Position numbers and translations under genes: made by a program. Shown here piece by piece: positions 33,303 to 42,446 of a DNA stretch of 64,000 nt. The DNA is from Pseudomonadota bacterium (GTDB taxonomy: Bacteria; Pseudomonadota; Alphaproteobacteria; Rhizobiales; Xanthobacteraceae), in NCBI GenBank assembly GCA_023387735.1, contig JAEWHP010000049.1:310001-374000 (forward strand). The letters run 5' to 3'. The notes beneath the pieces were generated by a model. It was not told the DNA's origin. It was given only the letters and a program-made list of their open reading frames with translations, and searched no databases. Position 1 is the first letter of the stretch. Each line of letters begins with the position of its first letter.

Positions 33303-33440
33303 CCGCATCGACGGAGCGCGGTCGCTGGCTGCCGCGCTCCTGTGAGTCTTGCGGGCCTGAGCCTTCAGGCGGCGACAACCGCGCCTGCGGCTTTCGGCAG
33401 CAAATTCCGGCCGCGCACGATTGGGGAACAGGACGATTCA

Positions 33441-34010
33441 ATGGAAACAATGCTTGCCGTCTCCCAGGGCATCGACCGGACTTTGCAGCGGATCGCCAGT
33501 CTTTTCGGCTGGCTGTTCATCGCGCTCGTTGTCGTGATTTGCTGGGACGTGATCACCCGGAAGATGGGATTCCAGCTACCCGGGTTTGGCTCGACGCCGA
33601 TCCAGGAACTCGAATGGCACCTGCACGGCATGCTGTTCCTGTTCTGGCTGGGTTACGCCTATGTGCGCAACGTGCATGTGCGCATCGATGTCTTCACCGG
33701 CCACCTGCCCTGGCGCCGGCAGGCCTGGCTGGAAGTCGTCGGCATCGGCATCTTTGCAATCCCCTACAGCGCGCTCGCGACCTATTACTCGTGGTCGTTC
33801 GTCGCGGTGTCGTATCTGCAGAACGAAAGTTCCGACGCGCCGAACGGGCTAACCCACCGCTGGATCATCAAGGGTTGCCTGTTCCTCGGCCTGGTCCTGC
33901 TCGACTTTGCAATCCTTTCGGTACTGCTGCGCAAACTCGTCGGCCTGTTCGGACCGCCGCGTCTCGCAGAGGCCGCCGGCGCGCCGGCTGCAAGTCAGTC
34001 CAGCCGCTAG
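33441..34010 (+). CDS. TRAP transporter small permease (system 2, DctQ)
   Basis: A 189-residue inner-membrane protein with four helices; LFGWLFIALVVVICWDVITR begins the first, and IQELEWHLHGMLFLFWLGYA and RNVHVRIDVFTGHLP are DctQ-like. The long acidic/polar loop with NESSDAPNGLTHRW is typical of the keto-acid subgroup. The DctM gene starts nine bases after its stop. Confidence 0.92.
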   Translation: METMLAVSQGIDRTLQRIASLFGWLFIALVVVICWDVITRKMGFQLPGFGSTPIQELEWHLHGMLFLFWLGYAYVRNVHVRIDVFTGHLPWRRQAWLEVVGIGIFAIPYSALATYYSWSFVAVSYLQNESSDAPNGLTHRWIIKGCLFLGLVLLDFAILSVLLRKLVGLFGPPRLAEAAGAPAASQSSR

Positions 34011-34019
34011 GGGGCGATC

Positions 34020-35399
34020 ATGGATTGGGTTGGCGATCACCTCGCGGTCCTGATGTTTCTCGTGCTCACGGTGATCATGTTCGTGGGCTATCCGGTTGCG
34101 TTTGTTTTGGGCGGCGTTGCCCTGGCGTTCGGCGCCCTCGGTATCGTATTCGAGGTGTTTCGGCCGGCTCAGTTCGGCAGCCTGATGCCGCGCATCTTCG
34201 GTCAGGCGGTGCAGAACCCGGTGCTGATCGCAGTGCCCATGTTCGTCTTCATGGGGACGATCCTGGAGAAATCGGGCGTCGCCGACGAGCTCTTGAAGGC
34301 ACTACAGGTGCTCACGCGCCGCATCCCGGGCGGTCTTGCGATGTCGGTGACCCTGATGGGTACCATCATGGCAGCGACCACCGGCATCGTAGGCGCTTCG
34401 GTCATCATGCTGACGCTGATCGCCCTGCCGACCATGCTGGCTGCCGGTTACTCCAAGGAGCTTTCCGTCGGCACCATCGCCTCGGCCGGCACGTTGGGTA
34501 TCCTGATCCCGCCCAGCATCATGCTGGTGATCATGGGCGACCTGCTGACGATCTCGGTCGGCACGCTGTTCACCGCCGCGATCATTCCGGGACTTGCGCT
34601 CTCGATGCTGTATCTTGTTTACCAGGGCATCCTGGCGTTCGCAAAACCGCATCTGGCGCCGCCGCTCCATGTCGATATCGGCCCAAAGTCGAGCGGCGAA
34701 ATGTTGCGCATGGTGCTGCGCAGCTTCCTGCCGCCGGCCGCGCTGATTTTCGTCGTACTCGGCTCGATCTTCGGCGGCTTCGCGACGCCGACCGAAGCGG
34801 GCGGCACCGGCTCGGCAGGCGCGCTGGCGCTGGCGGCCTGGAACAAGCGTCTCAACATGAAGATGCTCAGGGAGGTCATCGAAAGCTCGGCACTCACCAA
34901 CGCGCTGGTGTTCTTCATCATCTTCGGCGCCACGCTGTTCTCCTTCGTGTTCCGTGCGCTGGGCGGCGACGATCTGGTGGTGGAAATCCTCCATGGGCTC
35001 GGCATCAACACCGGCTGGGAGATCATGATCTTCGTGATGGCGCTGGTCTTCATCATGGGATTTTTCTTCGACTGGCTCGAAATCTGCCTGATCGTCTTGC
35101 CGATCTTCGCCCCGATCCTGACCAAGCTCAGCTTCGAGCCGCATCTGGCAACCAACAAGGATTTCATGCTGTGGTTCACCATCCTGGTGGCGGTCAACCT
35201 GCAATCGGCGTTCCTCACCCCGCCGTTCGGCTTTGCCCTGTTCTACATGAAGGGCACGGTCCCGCCGTCGGTGACGATGCAGCATATCTATCGCGGCATC
35301 ATTCCGTTCGTCATGCTGCAGCTTCTGGCAGTGGCGTTGTGCCTGATCTTTCCGGAGATCGTGCTCTGGCTGCCCCGGCGCTTCGGATTCCTCGACTGA
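34020..35399 (+). CDS. TRAP transporter large permease (system 2, DctM)
   Basis: A 459-residue translocating subunit with about 12 membrane helices. Motifs: PVLIAVPMFVFMGTILEKSG near residue 65, MAATTGIVGASVIMLTLIAL near 118, AGTLGILIPPSIMLV near 155, FGGFATPTEAGGTG near 250, FFFDWLEICLIVLPIF near 345. The last gene of the operon; a strong hairpin follows 70 bases later. Confidence 0.93.
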   Translation: MDWVGDHLAVLMFLVLTVIMFVGYPVAFVLGGVALAFGALGIVFEVFRPAQFGSLMPRIFGQAVQNPVLIAVPMFVFMGTILEKSGVADELLKALQVLTRRIPGGLAMSVTLMGTIMAATTGIVGASVIMLTLIALPTMLAAGYSKELSVGTIASAGTLGILIPPSIMLVIMGDLLTISVGTLFTAAIIPGLALSMLYLVYQGILAFAKPHLAPPLHVDIGPKSSGEMLRMVLRSFLPPAALIFVVLGSIFGGFATPTEAGGTGSAGALALAAWNKRLNMKMLREVIESSALTNALVFFIIFGATLFSFVFRALGGDDLVVEILHGLGINTGWEIMIFVMALVFIMGFFFDWLEICLIVLPIFAPILTKLSFEPHLATNKDFMLWFTILVAVNLQSAFLTPPFGFALFYMKGTVPPSVTMQHIYRGIIPFVMLQLLAVALCLIFPEIVLWLPRRFGFLD

Positions 35400-35468
35400 G
35401 GGGCGATAAAGCGTTCTCGAGCGAAGCGGCTACCGGTTCGCGTGAAGAAAACGCGTCAAAACAAGAAT

Positions 35469-35509
35469 CCGGCGCTCCGGTTCTGATTCAATCAGAACCG
35501 GAGCGCCGG
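35469..35509. terminator. Perfect 20-bp hairpin, bidirectional terminator
   Basis: Arms 35469-35488 and 35490-35509 are a perfect inverted repeat around one central base (CCGGCGCTCCGGTTCTGATT and its complement). It lies between the convergent TRAP dctM and DoxX genes. T-rich sequence follows on the minus strand (TTCTTGTTTTG), so it best serves the DoxX gene; it may also stop the TRAP message. Confidence 0.75.
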
Positions 35510-35548
35510 TGATTGCCGCGAACGACGGCATGCGGATGGATTGGTGGA

Positions 35549-36001
35549 TTACATGTCCGCGTAGGACGGCTCATTGGGCCGCGGCCCGCGGCCGTAGCCT
35601 ACGATCATGAACAGCGCGCCGACGATGGACAGGTTCTTCAGGGCCTCGATCAGCGTCTTGGCGTTCTCGGGCGCCGCCTGGTTCCAGAAATCGTGGAAAT
35701 AGAAAGTGGCGGCCAGCACGAAGAAGATCAGCAGGATCGCGAAGAAGCGCGCGCCGAAATTCACCGCGATCATCAGGCCCGCCAGAATCTCGAAGCCGCC
35801 GACGGCGAGCGCCAGAATCTGCGGCATCGGCATGCCGGCCATGGTCTCGAGCTGCGACGTATAGGGCGCCAGCATCGCCGGGATCGTCACCTTGGTCGCA
35901 ATGAAGTCCGCCGTCTGCTGAACCGCGAAGAGCTTGGTCGCTCCCGTGTACATAAACAGCACGGCGAACAGGATTCGCCCGAATGTAACAAACGCTGGCA
36001 T
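35549..36001 (-). CDS. DoxX family membrane protein
   Basis: A 150-residue protein with four membrane helices: FGRILFAVLFMYTGATKLF, ILALAVGGFEILAGLMIAVN, FFAILLIFFVLAATFYFH and LSIVGALFMIVGYG. This is the DoxX layout (first helix ending in TGATKL; FHDFWN near residue 105). Some DoxX proteins act in thiosulfate or redox metabolism; here no partner is adjacent. I use ATG 36001; an upstream extension is not membrane-like. A 10-bp inverted repeat lies 41 bases upstream. Confidence 0.88.
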   Translation of the reverse strand: MPAFVTFGRILFAVLFMYTGATKLFAVQQTADFIATKVTIPAMLAPYTSQLETMAGMPMPQILALAVGGFEILAGLMIAVNFGARFFAILLIFFVLAATFYFHDFWNQAAPENAKTLIEALKNLSIVGALFMIVGYGRGPRPNEPSYADM

Positions 36002-36041
36002 GGGATCGGCCTCACTGAATGGCAATACAAGGTATCGCGGG

Positions 36042-36067
36042 GGCGAAACGATTATGGTCGTTTCGCC
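36042..36067. promoter_or_regulatory. Inverted repeat upstream of DoxX gene, candidate operator
   Basis: GGCGAAACGA (36042-36051) and TCGTTTCGCC (36058-36067) are perfect 10-bp arms with a six-base spacer. It sits 41 bases upstream of the DoxX start on its 5' side. No T-run follows, and a 26-bp dyad of this size fits a dimeric repressor site. Function unproven. Confidence 0.5.
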
Positions 36068-36243
36068 TCCGCATTTCAAACGCTCAAATCGAAACCACCC
36101 GCGCGGGGCTCCTGCGCGGTCCCAACCAGACCTTCTGATAGAAGCAGAACCAAGGCCCTTTTTTGGCCATCGCGCCTGCGAACGAGGTTGCAGGAGCGCG
36201 CAAAAACAAACGAGCGCAGCCGGGTTGTCCGACTAGAAGGAAT

Positions 36244-38550
36244 CTATCCGAACAGGCTCGGTTGCTGACGCCCCCGCTCCTGCGCCTCGACGGCGGCGAC
36301 CGCGGTCATGTTGAGCACGCCGCGGGCGGTAACCCCCGGGGTGAGGATGTGCGCCGGACGCGCCGGACCGATCAGGATCGGCCCCACGGGCAGCGCGTCC
36401 GCCAGCGTCTTGATCATCTGGTAGGCGACGTTGGCGGTATCGAGGTTCGGCATGATCAGGATGTTGGCGTCGCCCTCCAGCTTCGAATGCGGCAGCACCA
36501 GCTTGCGCGCGGCCGAGGACAGCGCGGTATCGCCCTGCATCTCGCCATCGGCTTCGATCTCGGGATGCTTTTGCTGCAGCAGCGCGGTGGCATGGCGCAT
36601 CTTGCGCGATGAGTCGGTGTCGTAGCCGCCGAAATCGGAATGCGACACGAACGCGACGCGCGGCTTCATGTTGAACCGCTGCACATGGATCGCCGCCAGC
36701 GACGCCACCTCCGCCAGTTCCTCGGCGCTCGGGTTCGGCCGCACCTGGGTGTCGGCGATGAAATAAGTGCCCTTGCTGGTGATCATCATCGACAGCGCCG
36801 CGAAGTCCCGGACGCCGGGGAGGAACCCGACGATCTCCCGGACATGGCGCAGATGGCTCATGTAGCGGCCCTCGACGCCGCAGATCATCGCATCCGCTTC
36901 GCCCCGCACCACAGCGAGCGCGGCAATGACCGTGGCGGTGGTGCGAACGACGGTCCGTGCCGCCTCGGGCGTGACGCCACGCCGGCCGGCGACGTCGATA
37001 TAGGTTTGCACATAGGAGCGGTAGCGCGGATCATCCTCGGGATTGACGAGGTCGAAATCCTTGCCGGCCTTGATCGACAGGCCGAACCGCTTGATCCTAG
37101 CTTCGACCACGGAGGGCCGCCCGACCAGGATCGGCCGCGCCAGTTTCTCCTCGAGCACCACCTGCGTGGCGCGCAGCACGCGCTCGTCCTCGCCCTCGGC
37201 ATAGATCACGCGAACCGGCTGGGTCTTGGCCTTGGCGAAGATCGGCTTCATGGTGAGGCCGGAGCGGAACGCGAAGCGCTCCAGCAAGGCGGTATACTCT
37301 TCAAAATTCTTGATCGGCCGCGTCGCGACGCCGGATTCCATCGCCGCTCTCGCAACCGCCGGCGCGATGCGAAGGATCAGCCGCGGATCGAACGGGCTCG
37401 GGATCAGCGAGCCCGTTCCAAAGCCCTGGGCCTCCCCGCTGTCGAACCCCTGCGCCACCGCGTCCGACGGCGGATCGCGCGCGAGCTGCGCGATCGCGTC
37501 GACGGCGGCGTGCTTCATTTCCTCGTTGATTCCGGTAGCTCCCACATCGAGCGCTCCGCGGAAGATGAACGGAAAGCAAAGCACGTTGTTGACCTGGTTC
37601 GGGAAGTCGGAGCGGCCCGTGCAGATCATCGCATCGGGGCGCGCCTTGCGTGCCTCGTCAGGCATGATTTCCGGATTGGGATTGGCCAGCGCCATCACCA
37701 GCGGATGATCCGCCATCGCCTTGACCATCTCCGGCTTCAATACGTCGGGTGCAGACAGGCCCAGGAAGATATCCGCGCCGCCGATCACATCCGCCAGTAC
37801 CCGCGCGCTGGTCTTCTGCGCGTACACTGCCTTCCAGCGGTCCATCAGCGTGTTGCGGCCTTCATGGACCACGCCGTCGATGTCGCAGACCCAGATGTTC
37901 TTGCGCTGCGCGCCGAGCGAAACCAGGAGATTGAGGCACGCGATCGCGGCGGCGCCTGCGCCGGAGCAGACGATCTTCACCTCGGACAGCTTCTTGCCGT
38001 TCAGCAGCAGCGCGTTGGTGATGGCGGCGCCGACGATGATGGCGGTGCCATGCTGGTCGTCGTGGAACACCGGGATCTTCATCCGCTCCTTGAGCTGCGC
38101 CTCGATCTCGAAGCACTCCGGCCCCTTGATGTCCTCGAGGTTGATGCCGCCGAAGGTCGGCTCCAGCGCCGCCACCGTCTCGACCACGCGCTCGATGGTG
38201 TCGGCGGCAATCTCGATATCGAACACGTCGATGCCGGCGAATTTCTTGAACAGGACCGCCTTGCCCTCCATCACGGGCTTCGACGCCAATGGGCCGATAT
38301 TGCCAAGCCCGAGCACGGCGGTGCCGTTGGAGACCACGGCCACGAGATTCGCGCGCGAGGTCAGCGACGCCGCCTCGGCCGGATTGTTGGCGATTTCGGT
38401 ACAGGCCGCGGCCACGCCGGGCGAATAGGCCAGTGCGAGGTCGCGCTGGTTGGCGAGCGGCTTGGTCGCCTGGATCTCGAGTTTACCCGGGCGCGGCAGC
38501 CGGTGATAGGCCAGCGCCGCGGAGCGGAGATCTTCGGAATAGGACGACAT
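36244..38550 (-). CDS. maeB: NADP-type malic enzyme fused to phosphotransacetylase-like domain
   Basis: A 768-residue fusion that turns malate into pyruvate and CO2 in the cytosol. The N-terminal ~430 residues are malic enzyme: AYSPGVAAACTEIANNP near 45, FEIEAQLKERMKIPVFHDDQ near 135 (acid/metal region), IVCSGAGAAAIACLNLL near 180 (NAD(P) site). From about residue 445 comes a phosphotransacetylase-like domain (RVIYAEGEDERVLRATQVVL; TADTQVRPNP-like FIADTQVRPNPS). The PTA part is probably regulatory, as in other MaeB/TmeB enzymes. ATG 38550 follows GGGGGAG. aspS is 69 bases upstream on the same strand. Confidence 0.94.
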   Translation of the reverse strand: MSSYSEDLRSAALAYHRLPRPGKLEIQATKPLANQRDLALAYSPGVAAACTEIANNPAEAASLTSRANLVAVVSNGTAVLGLGNIGPLASKPVMEGKAVLFKKFAGIDVFDIEIAADTIERVVETVAALEPTFGGINLEDIKGPECFEIEAQLKERMKIPVFHDDQHGTAIIVGAAITNALLLNGKKLSEVKIVCSGAGAAAIACLNLLVSLGAQRKNIWVCDIDGVVHEGRNTLMDRWKAVYAQKTSARVLADVIGGADIFLGLSAPDVLKPEMVKAMADHPLVMALANPNPEIMPDEARKARPDAMICTGRSDFPNQVNNVLCFPFIFRGALDVGATGINEEMKHAAVDAIAQLARDPPSDAVAQGFDSGEAQGFGTGSLIPSPFDPRLILRIAPAVARAAMESGVATRPIKNFEEYTALLERFAFRSGLTMKPIFAKAKTQPVRVIYAEGEDERVLRATQVVLEEKLARPILVGRPSVVEARIKRFGLSIKAGKDFDLVNPEDDPRYRSYVQTYIDVAGRRGVTPEAARTVVRTTATVIAALAVVRGEADAMICGVEGRYMSHLRHVREIVGFLPGVRDFAALSMMITSKGTYFIADTQVRPNPSAEELAEVASLAAIHVQRFNMKPRVAFVSHSDFGGYDTDSSRKMRHATALLQQKHPEIEADGEMQGDTALSSAARKLVLPHSKLEGDANILIMPNLDTANVAYQMIKTLADALPVGPILIGPARPAHILTPGVTARGVLNMTAVAAVEAQERGRQQPSLFG

Positions 38551-38619
38551 GCACTCCCCCAACGGGCTTCCACGGCCGCGGGTTGGCTCCGGCGGCCGGT
38601 CTTCCTTCGAACTCAATCT

Positions 38620-40392
38620 TCAGTTCTGCGGCAGATTGAGCCGGATGTGAAGCTCGCGCAACTGCTTGGTCGTGACCTCCGACGGCGCGCCCATCAAGAG
38701 GTCCACGGCCTGCTGGTTCATCGGGAATAGCGATATCTCGCGCAGGTTCGTCGTACCGCAGAGCAGCATCACGATACGGTCGACGCCGGCCGCCATGCCG
38801 CCATGCGGCGGGGCACCGTACTGGAACGCGCGGTACATGCCGCCGAACCGCTCGACGACATCCTTCTCGCCATAGCCCGCGATCTCGAACGCCTTCACCA
38901 TCGCTTCCGGCTTGTGGTTGCGAATGCCGCCGGATGCAATTTCGTAGCCGTTGCAGACGATGTCGTACTGAAACGCCTTGATGGCGAGGGGGTCCTTTGT
39001 CTGCAGCGCTTCGAGGCCGCCCTGCGGCATCGAGAACGGGTTGTGCGAGAAGTCGATCTTCTTCTCGGTTTCGTCATACTCGTACATCGGGAAGTCGACG
39101 ATCCAGGCGAGTTCGAACCGGTCCTTGTCGACCTGGTTCAGGTCCTCGCCGACCTTCGTTCGCGCCAGCCCTGAGAACTTCCAGAACTTGTCCGGGTCTC
39201 CGGCAACGAAGAACGCGGCGTCGCCTTCCTTCAACCCGAGTTGGGCACGGATTGCCGCCGTCCGTTCCGCACCGATATTGTTGGCGAGCGGACCCGCGCC
39301 CTCGCCGCCCTCGCGCCACATGATGTAGCCGAGGCCGGGCTGGCCTTCGCCTTGCGCCCAGGAGTTCATGCGGTCGCAGAATGCGCGCGATCCGCCGCCC
39401 GGGCCGGGGATCGCCCAGACCTGGTTCTTCGGATCTTCCAGCATCCGCGCGAACACCTTGAAGCCGGAGCCGCGGAAATGCTCGGAGACGTCCTGCATCT
39501 CGAGCGGGTTGCGCAGGTCGGGCTTGTCGCTGCCGTATTTCTTCAAGGCTTCCGCAAACGGAATCCGCCGCCAGCCCTTGGTCACGGGCTTGCCGTTGGC
39601 AAACTCCTCGAACACGCCGGTGACGACCGGCTCCATTGCCGTGAACACGTCCTCCTGTTCGACAAAACTCATCTCGACGTCGAGCTGGTAGAACTCGCCC
39701 GGCAGGCGGTCGGCGCGCGGGTCCTCGTCGCGAAAGCACGGCGCGATCTGGAAGTAGCGGTCGAAGCCCGACATCATCAGCAACTGCTTGTATTGCTGCG
39801 GCGCCTGCGGCAGCGCATAGAACTTGCCGGGATGAATGCGTGAGGGCACGAGGAAGTCGCGCGCGCCCTCCGGCGAGGACGCCGTCAGGATCGGGGTCTG
39901 GAATTCGAAGAAGCCCTGCTCCTTCATCCGCTTGCGCATGGAATCGACGATGGCGCCGCGGGTCATGATGTTCTGGTGCAGCTTCTCGCGACGCAGGTCG
40001 AGGAAGCGGTACTTGAGCCTTATGTCTTCAGGATATTCCTGCTCGCCGAACACCGGCAGCGGCAGCTCGGCCGCAGGCCCCAGCACCTCGATCTCGCTGA
40101 CATAGACCTCCACCGCACCGGTGGGCAGTTCCGGATTGTCGGTGCCCTCGGGGCGCTTGCGGACCTTGCCGTCGATCCGCACCACCCATTCCGAGCGGAA
40201 CTTCTCGACTTCCTTGAAGGCCGGCGAGTCCGGGTCGGCCACGCACTGGGTGATGCCGTAGTGGTCGCGCAAATCGATGAACAGCACGCCGCCATGGTCG
40301 CGGATACGATGGCACCAGCCGGAAAGGCGGGCGGTTTGCCCGATGTCGCTCGCACGGAGCGCGCCGCATGTATGTGACCGGTAGCGATGCAT
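38620..40392 (-). CDS. aspS: Aspartyl-tRNA synthetase
   Basis: A 590-residue class IIb synthetase that charges tRNA with aspartate (or, in non-discriminating forms, also tRNA-Asn). N-terminal OB-fold: RLSGWCHRIRDHGGVLFIDL near residue 25. Class II motif 2: FRDEDPRADRLPGEFYQLD near 220. A GAD insertion occupies about 300-420. Motif 3: GGMAAGVDRIVMLLCG near 530. Whether the cell needs GatCAB for Asn-tRNA cannot be told here. ATG 40392 directly precedes MHRYRSHTCGALR, the usual start. Confidence 0.97.
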   Translation of the reverse strand: MHRYRSHTCGALRASDIGQTARLSGWCHRIRDHGGVLFIDLRDHYGITQCVADPDSPAFKEVEKFRSEWVVRIDGKVRKRPEGTDNPELPTGAVEVYVSEIEVLGPAAELPLPVFGEQEYPEDIRLKYRFLDLRREKLHQNIMTRGAIVDSMRKRMKEQGFFEFQTPILTASSPEGARDFLVPSRIHPGKFYALPQAPQQYKQLLMMSGFDRYFQIAPCFRDEDPRADRLPGEFYQLDVEMSFVEQEDVFTAMEPVVTGVFEEFANGKPVTKGWRRIPFAEALKKYGSDKPDLRNPLEMQDVSEHFRGSGFKVFARMLEDPKNQVWAIPGPGGGSRAFCDRMNSWAQGEGQPGLGYIMWREGGEGAGPLANNIGAERTAAIRAQLGLKEGDAAFFVAGDPDKFWKFSGLARTKVGEDLNQVDKDRFELAWIVDFPMYEYDETEKKIDFSHNPFSMPQGGLEALQTKDPLAIKAFQYDIVCNGYEIASGGIRNHKPEAMVKAFEIAGYGEKDVVERFGGMYRAFQYGAPPHGGMAAGVDRIVMLLCGTTNLREISLFPMNQQAVDLLMGAPSEVTTKQLRELHIRLNLPQN

Positions 40393-40584
40393 GGAAATCC
40401 CAAAAAACTGATGTCGGAGGGCAGAATCGGGGGCCAAAACCCGCGCGAAGTGCGGGAGGGTTTACCCGACGCGGGCGTGAGCGGCAACCAATGGCGTGGC
40501 CTGTTTTGCGTGCCGGGCGCGACATTTCCGGCCCCGGGAGACCGAACCGTTTGCCTATTCCGGAGCCGCGCCTATCTTTGGGTC

Positions 40585-42057
40585 ATGACCGTCCATTTCC
40601 CGTTCCAGAACACCTATGCGGCGCTGCCGGCGAGCTTTTTCGCCCGCGTCGCCCCCACCCCGGTGGCAAGCCCCCGGCTGATCAAGCTGAACCGGGCGCT
40701 CGCGGTCCATCTCGGCCTCGATCCGGACCTGCTGGAGAGCCCGGAAGGGGCTGAAATCCTTGCCGGAAAACGCCTCCCCGACGGGGCCGACCCGATCGCG
40801 ATGGCCTATGCCGGCCACCAGTTCGGCCATTTCGTCCCGCAACTCGGCGACGGCCGGGCCATCCTGCTCGGCGAGGTCATCGACAGAGACGGCGTCCGCC
40901 GCGACATCCAGCTCAAGGGGTCAGGCCCTACGCCATTTTCGCGCCGGGGCGATGGCCGCGCCGCGCTCGGTCCGGTATTGAGGGAATATATTGTCAGCGA
41001 GGCGATGTTCGCGCTTGGCATCCCGACCACGCGCTCGCTGGCCGCGGTGACCTCAGGCGAGCGCGTGCAGCGCGAGACCATGCTGCCGGGCGCGGTGCTC
41101 ACCCGCGTGGCGTCGAGCCATATCCGCGTCGGCACCTTCCAGTTCTTTGCCGCGCGCAGCGACACCGATGGCGTGCGCGCGCTCGCCGACCACGTCATCG
41201 CCAGGCACTATCCCGATATCGGCTTAGCCGAGCGCCCCTACCACGCGCTGCTCGAACGCGTCGTCGCCCGCCAGGCCGATCTGGTCGCGCGCTGGCTCTT
41301 GGTCGGCTTCATCCACGGCGTGATGAACACCGACAATTGCTCGATCTCGGGCGAGACCATCGACTACGGCCCGTGCGCGTTCATGGACGAATACAATCCC
41401 GCCCAGGTGTTCTCGTCGATCGACGAGATGGGCCGCTATGCCTACGCCAACCAGCCGCGGATCGCGCTGTGGAATTTGACGCGGCTCGCCGAATGCCTGC
41501 TGCCGCTGTTCTCCGACGACAAGGACAACGCGATCGAACAGGCGCAGTTTATCCTCGGCGAGTTCGCCGAGAAGTTCACCACCGCGTATCAGTCGGGCCT
41601 GCGCAGAAAGATCGGCCTGTTCACCGAACGCGACGGCGACGAGGCATTGGTGCAGGACCTCCTCGACACCATGGCAAAGAATGCGGCCGACTTCACCCTC
41701 ACCTTCCGCCATCTCGCGGATGCCGCGGGCGATGGCGCCACCGACAAGGTGCGCGATCAGTTCACCGATCCCGCAGCGTATGAAGAATGGGCCACGCGCT
41801 GGCGCAAGCGTCTCGCCGACGAGCCGCAGTCCGCCACCGAACGTCAGGCCGCGATGCGCGCGATCAATCCAGCCTTCATCCCGCGCAACCACCGCATCGA
41901 AGCCGTGATCGCGGCCGCCGTGAACGACGACTACAAGCCGTTCGAGGAATTGCTGACGGTGCTGTCGAAACCGTTCGAGGATCAGCCGGAGTACGCGACG
42001 TATGCGGAGCCGCCGCTACCGGACCAGCGGGTGACGCAGACGTTCTGCGGGACGTAA
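40585..42057 (+). CDS. selO: Protein adenylyltransferase SelO (YdiU)
   Basis: A 490-residue pseudokinase-fold enzyme that transfers AMP to Ser, Thr or Tyr of target proteins and links to redox stress. Visible features: AYAGHQFGHFVPQLGDGRA near residue 72, LKGSGPTPFSRRGDGRAALG near 110, GFIHGVMNTDNCSISGETID near 235 and DYGPCAFMD near 255 (metal-binding region). Bacterial SelO lacks the selenocysteine seen in animals; the chain ends QTFCGT with a Cys in its usual place near the end. ATG 40585 used. Confidence 0.93.
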   Translation: MTVHFPFQNTYAALPASFFARVAPTPVASPRLIKLNRALAVHLGLDPDLLESPEGAEILAGKRLPDGADPIAMAYAGHQFGHFVPQLGDGRAILLGEVIDRDGVRRDIQLKGSGPTPFSRRGDGRAALGPVLREYIVSEAMFALGIPTTRSLAAVTSGERVQRETMLPGAVLTRVASSHIRVGTFQFFAARSDTDGVRALADHVIARHYPDIGLAERPYHALLERVVARQADLVARWLLVGFIHGVMNTDNCSISGETIDYGPCAFMDEYNPAQVFSSIDEMGRYAYANQPRIALWNLTRLAECLLPLFSDDKDNAIEQAQFILGEFAEKFTTAYQSGLRRKIGLFTERDGDEALVQDLLDTMAKNAADFTLTFRHLADAAGDGATDKVRDQFTDPAAYEEWATRWRKRLADEPQSATERQAAMRAINPAFIPRNHRIEAVIAAAVNDDYKPFEELLTVLSKPFEDQPEYATYAEPPLPDQRVTQTFCGT

Positions 42058-42071
42058 GACTGCCGAAGATC

Positions 42072-42154
42072 GTAGGATGGGTAGAGCGCAGCGAAACCCA
42101 TCATATCTCCGCGCAGATGAATCGATGGGTTTCGCTGCGCTCTACCCATCCTAC
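42072..42154. repeat. Perfect 31-bp palindromic repeat element
   Basis: Arms 42072-42102 and 42124-42154 are a perfect inverted repeat of 31 bp with a 21-base spacer. It begins GTAGGATGGGTAGAGCGCAG and is related to the element at 12480. It sits 14 bases after the selO stop and touches a truncated gene on its right. Confidence 0.9.
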
Positions 42155-42446
42155 ATACTGGAGCCGACCTGCTGTCGCTTCCCGCTTTCAACAGTGCAAA
42201 GATGCTTCCGCGAGAGTCCAGGTCGAGGGCGACCGCCTCGCCTGTTACACCAATGACGAGCGGATGCTGACCGGCAAGCCTCGATTGCTTGCCGTAGGTG
42301 ACCTCGATAACGCCCGAACCTGTTTTGGGCACGCCGTCGACTACCGCATCCAGCGTTAGGCGATACCGCACCGTCACACTCGGAAAGGCAAGGCTGTACG
42401 CAATCGGAGCGAGAGCGACGAGCGCAACAATGCCGAGCCATTTCAT
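42155..42446 (-). pseudogene. 5' remnant of a membrane-anchored protein gene, cut at the palindrome
   Basis: From ATG 42446 the minus frame reads MKWLGIVALVALAPIAYSLA (membrane anchor), then SVTVRYRLTLDAVVDGVPKT, VIEVTYGKQ, VIGVTGEAVALDLDSRGSIF, which looks like a genuine exported beta-rich protein. It then runs straight into the translated palindrome (MGRAQRNPSIHLRGDMMGF) and the antisense of selO, with no matching C-terminal part. I recall full-length relatives in Bradyrhizobium of about 200 residues. The 3' part is missing, so I call it a truncated gene. Whether the 97-residue stub is expressed is unknown. Confidence 0.65.

Noticed and set aside
33539..35512. 657-codon plus frame across the second TRAP operon
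   Set aside because: Out-of-frame shadow of dctQ and dctM with no membrane segments; the real frames have clear TRAP motifs.
36640..38730. 696-codon plus-strand frame opposite the malic enzyme
   Set aside because: Shadow frame; His/Arg/Asp-rich with no domain pattern.
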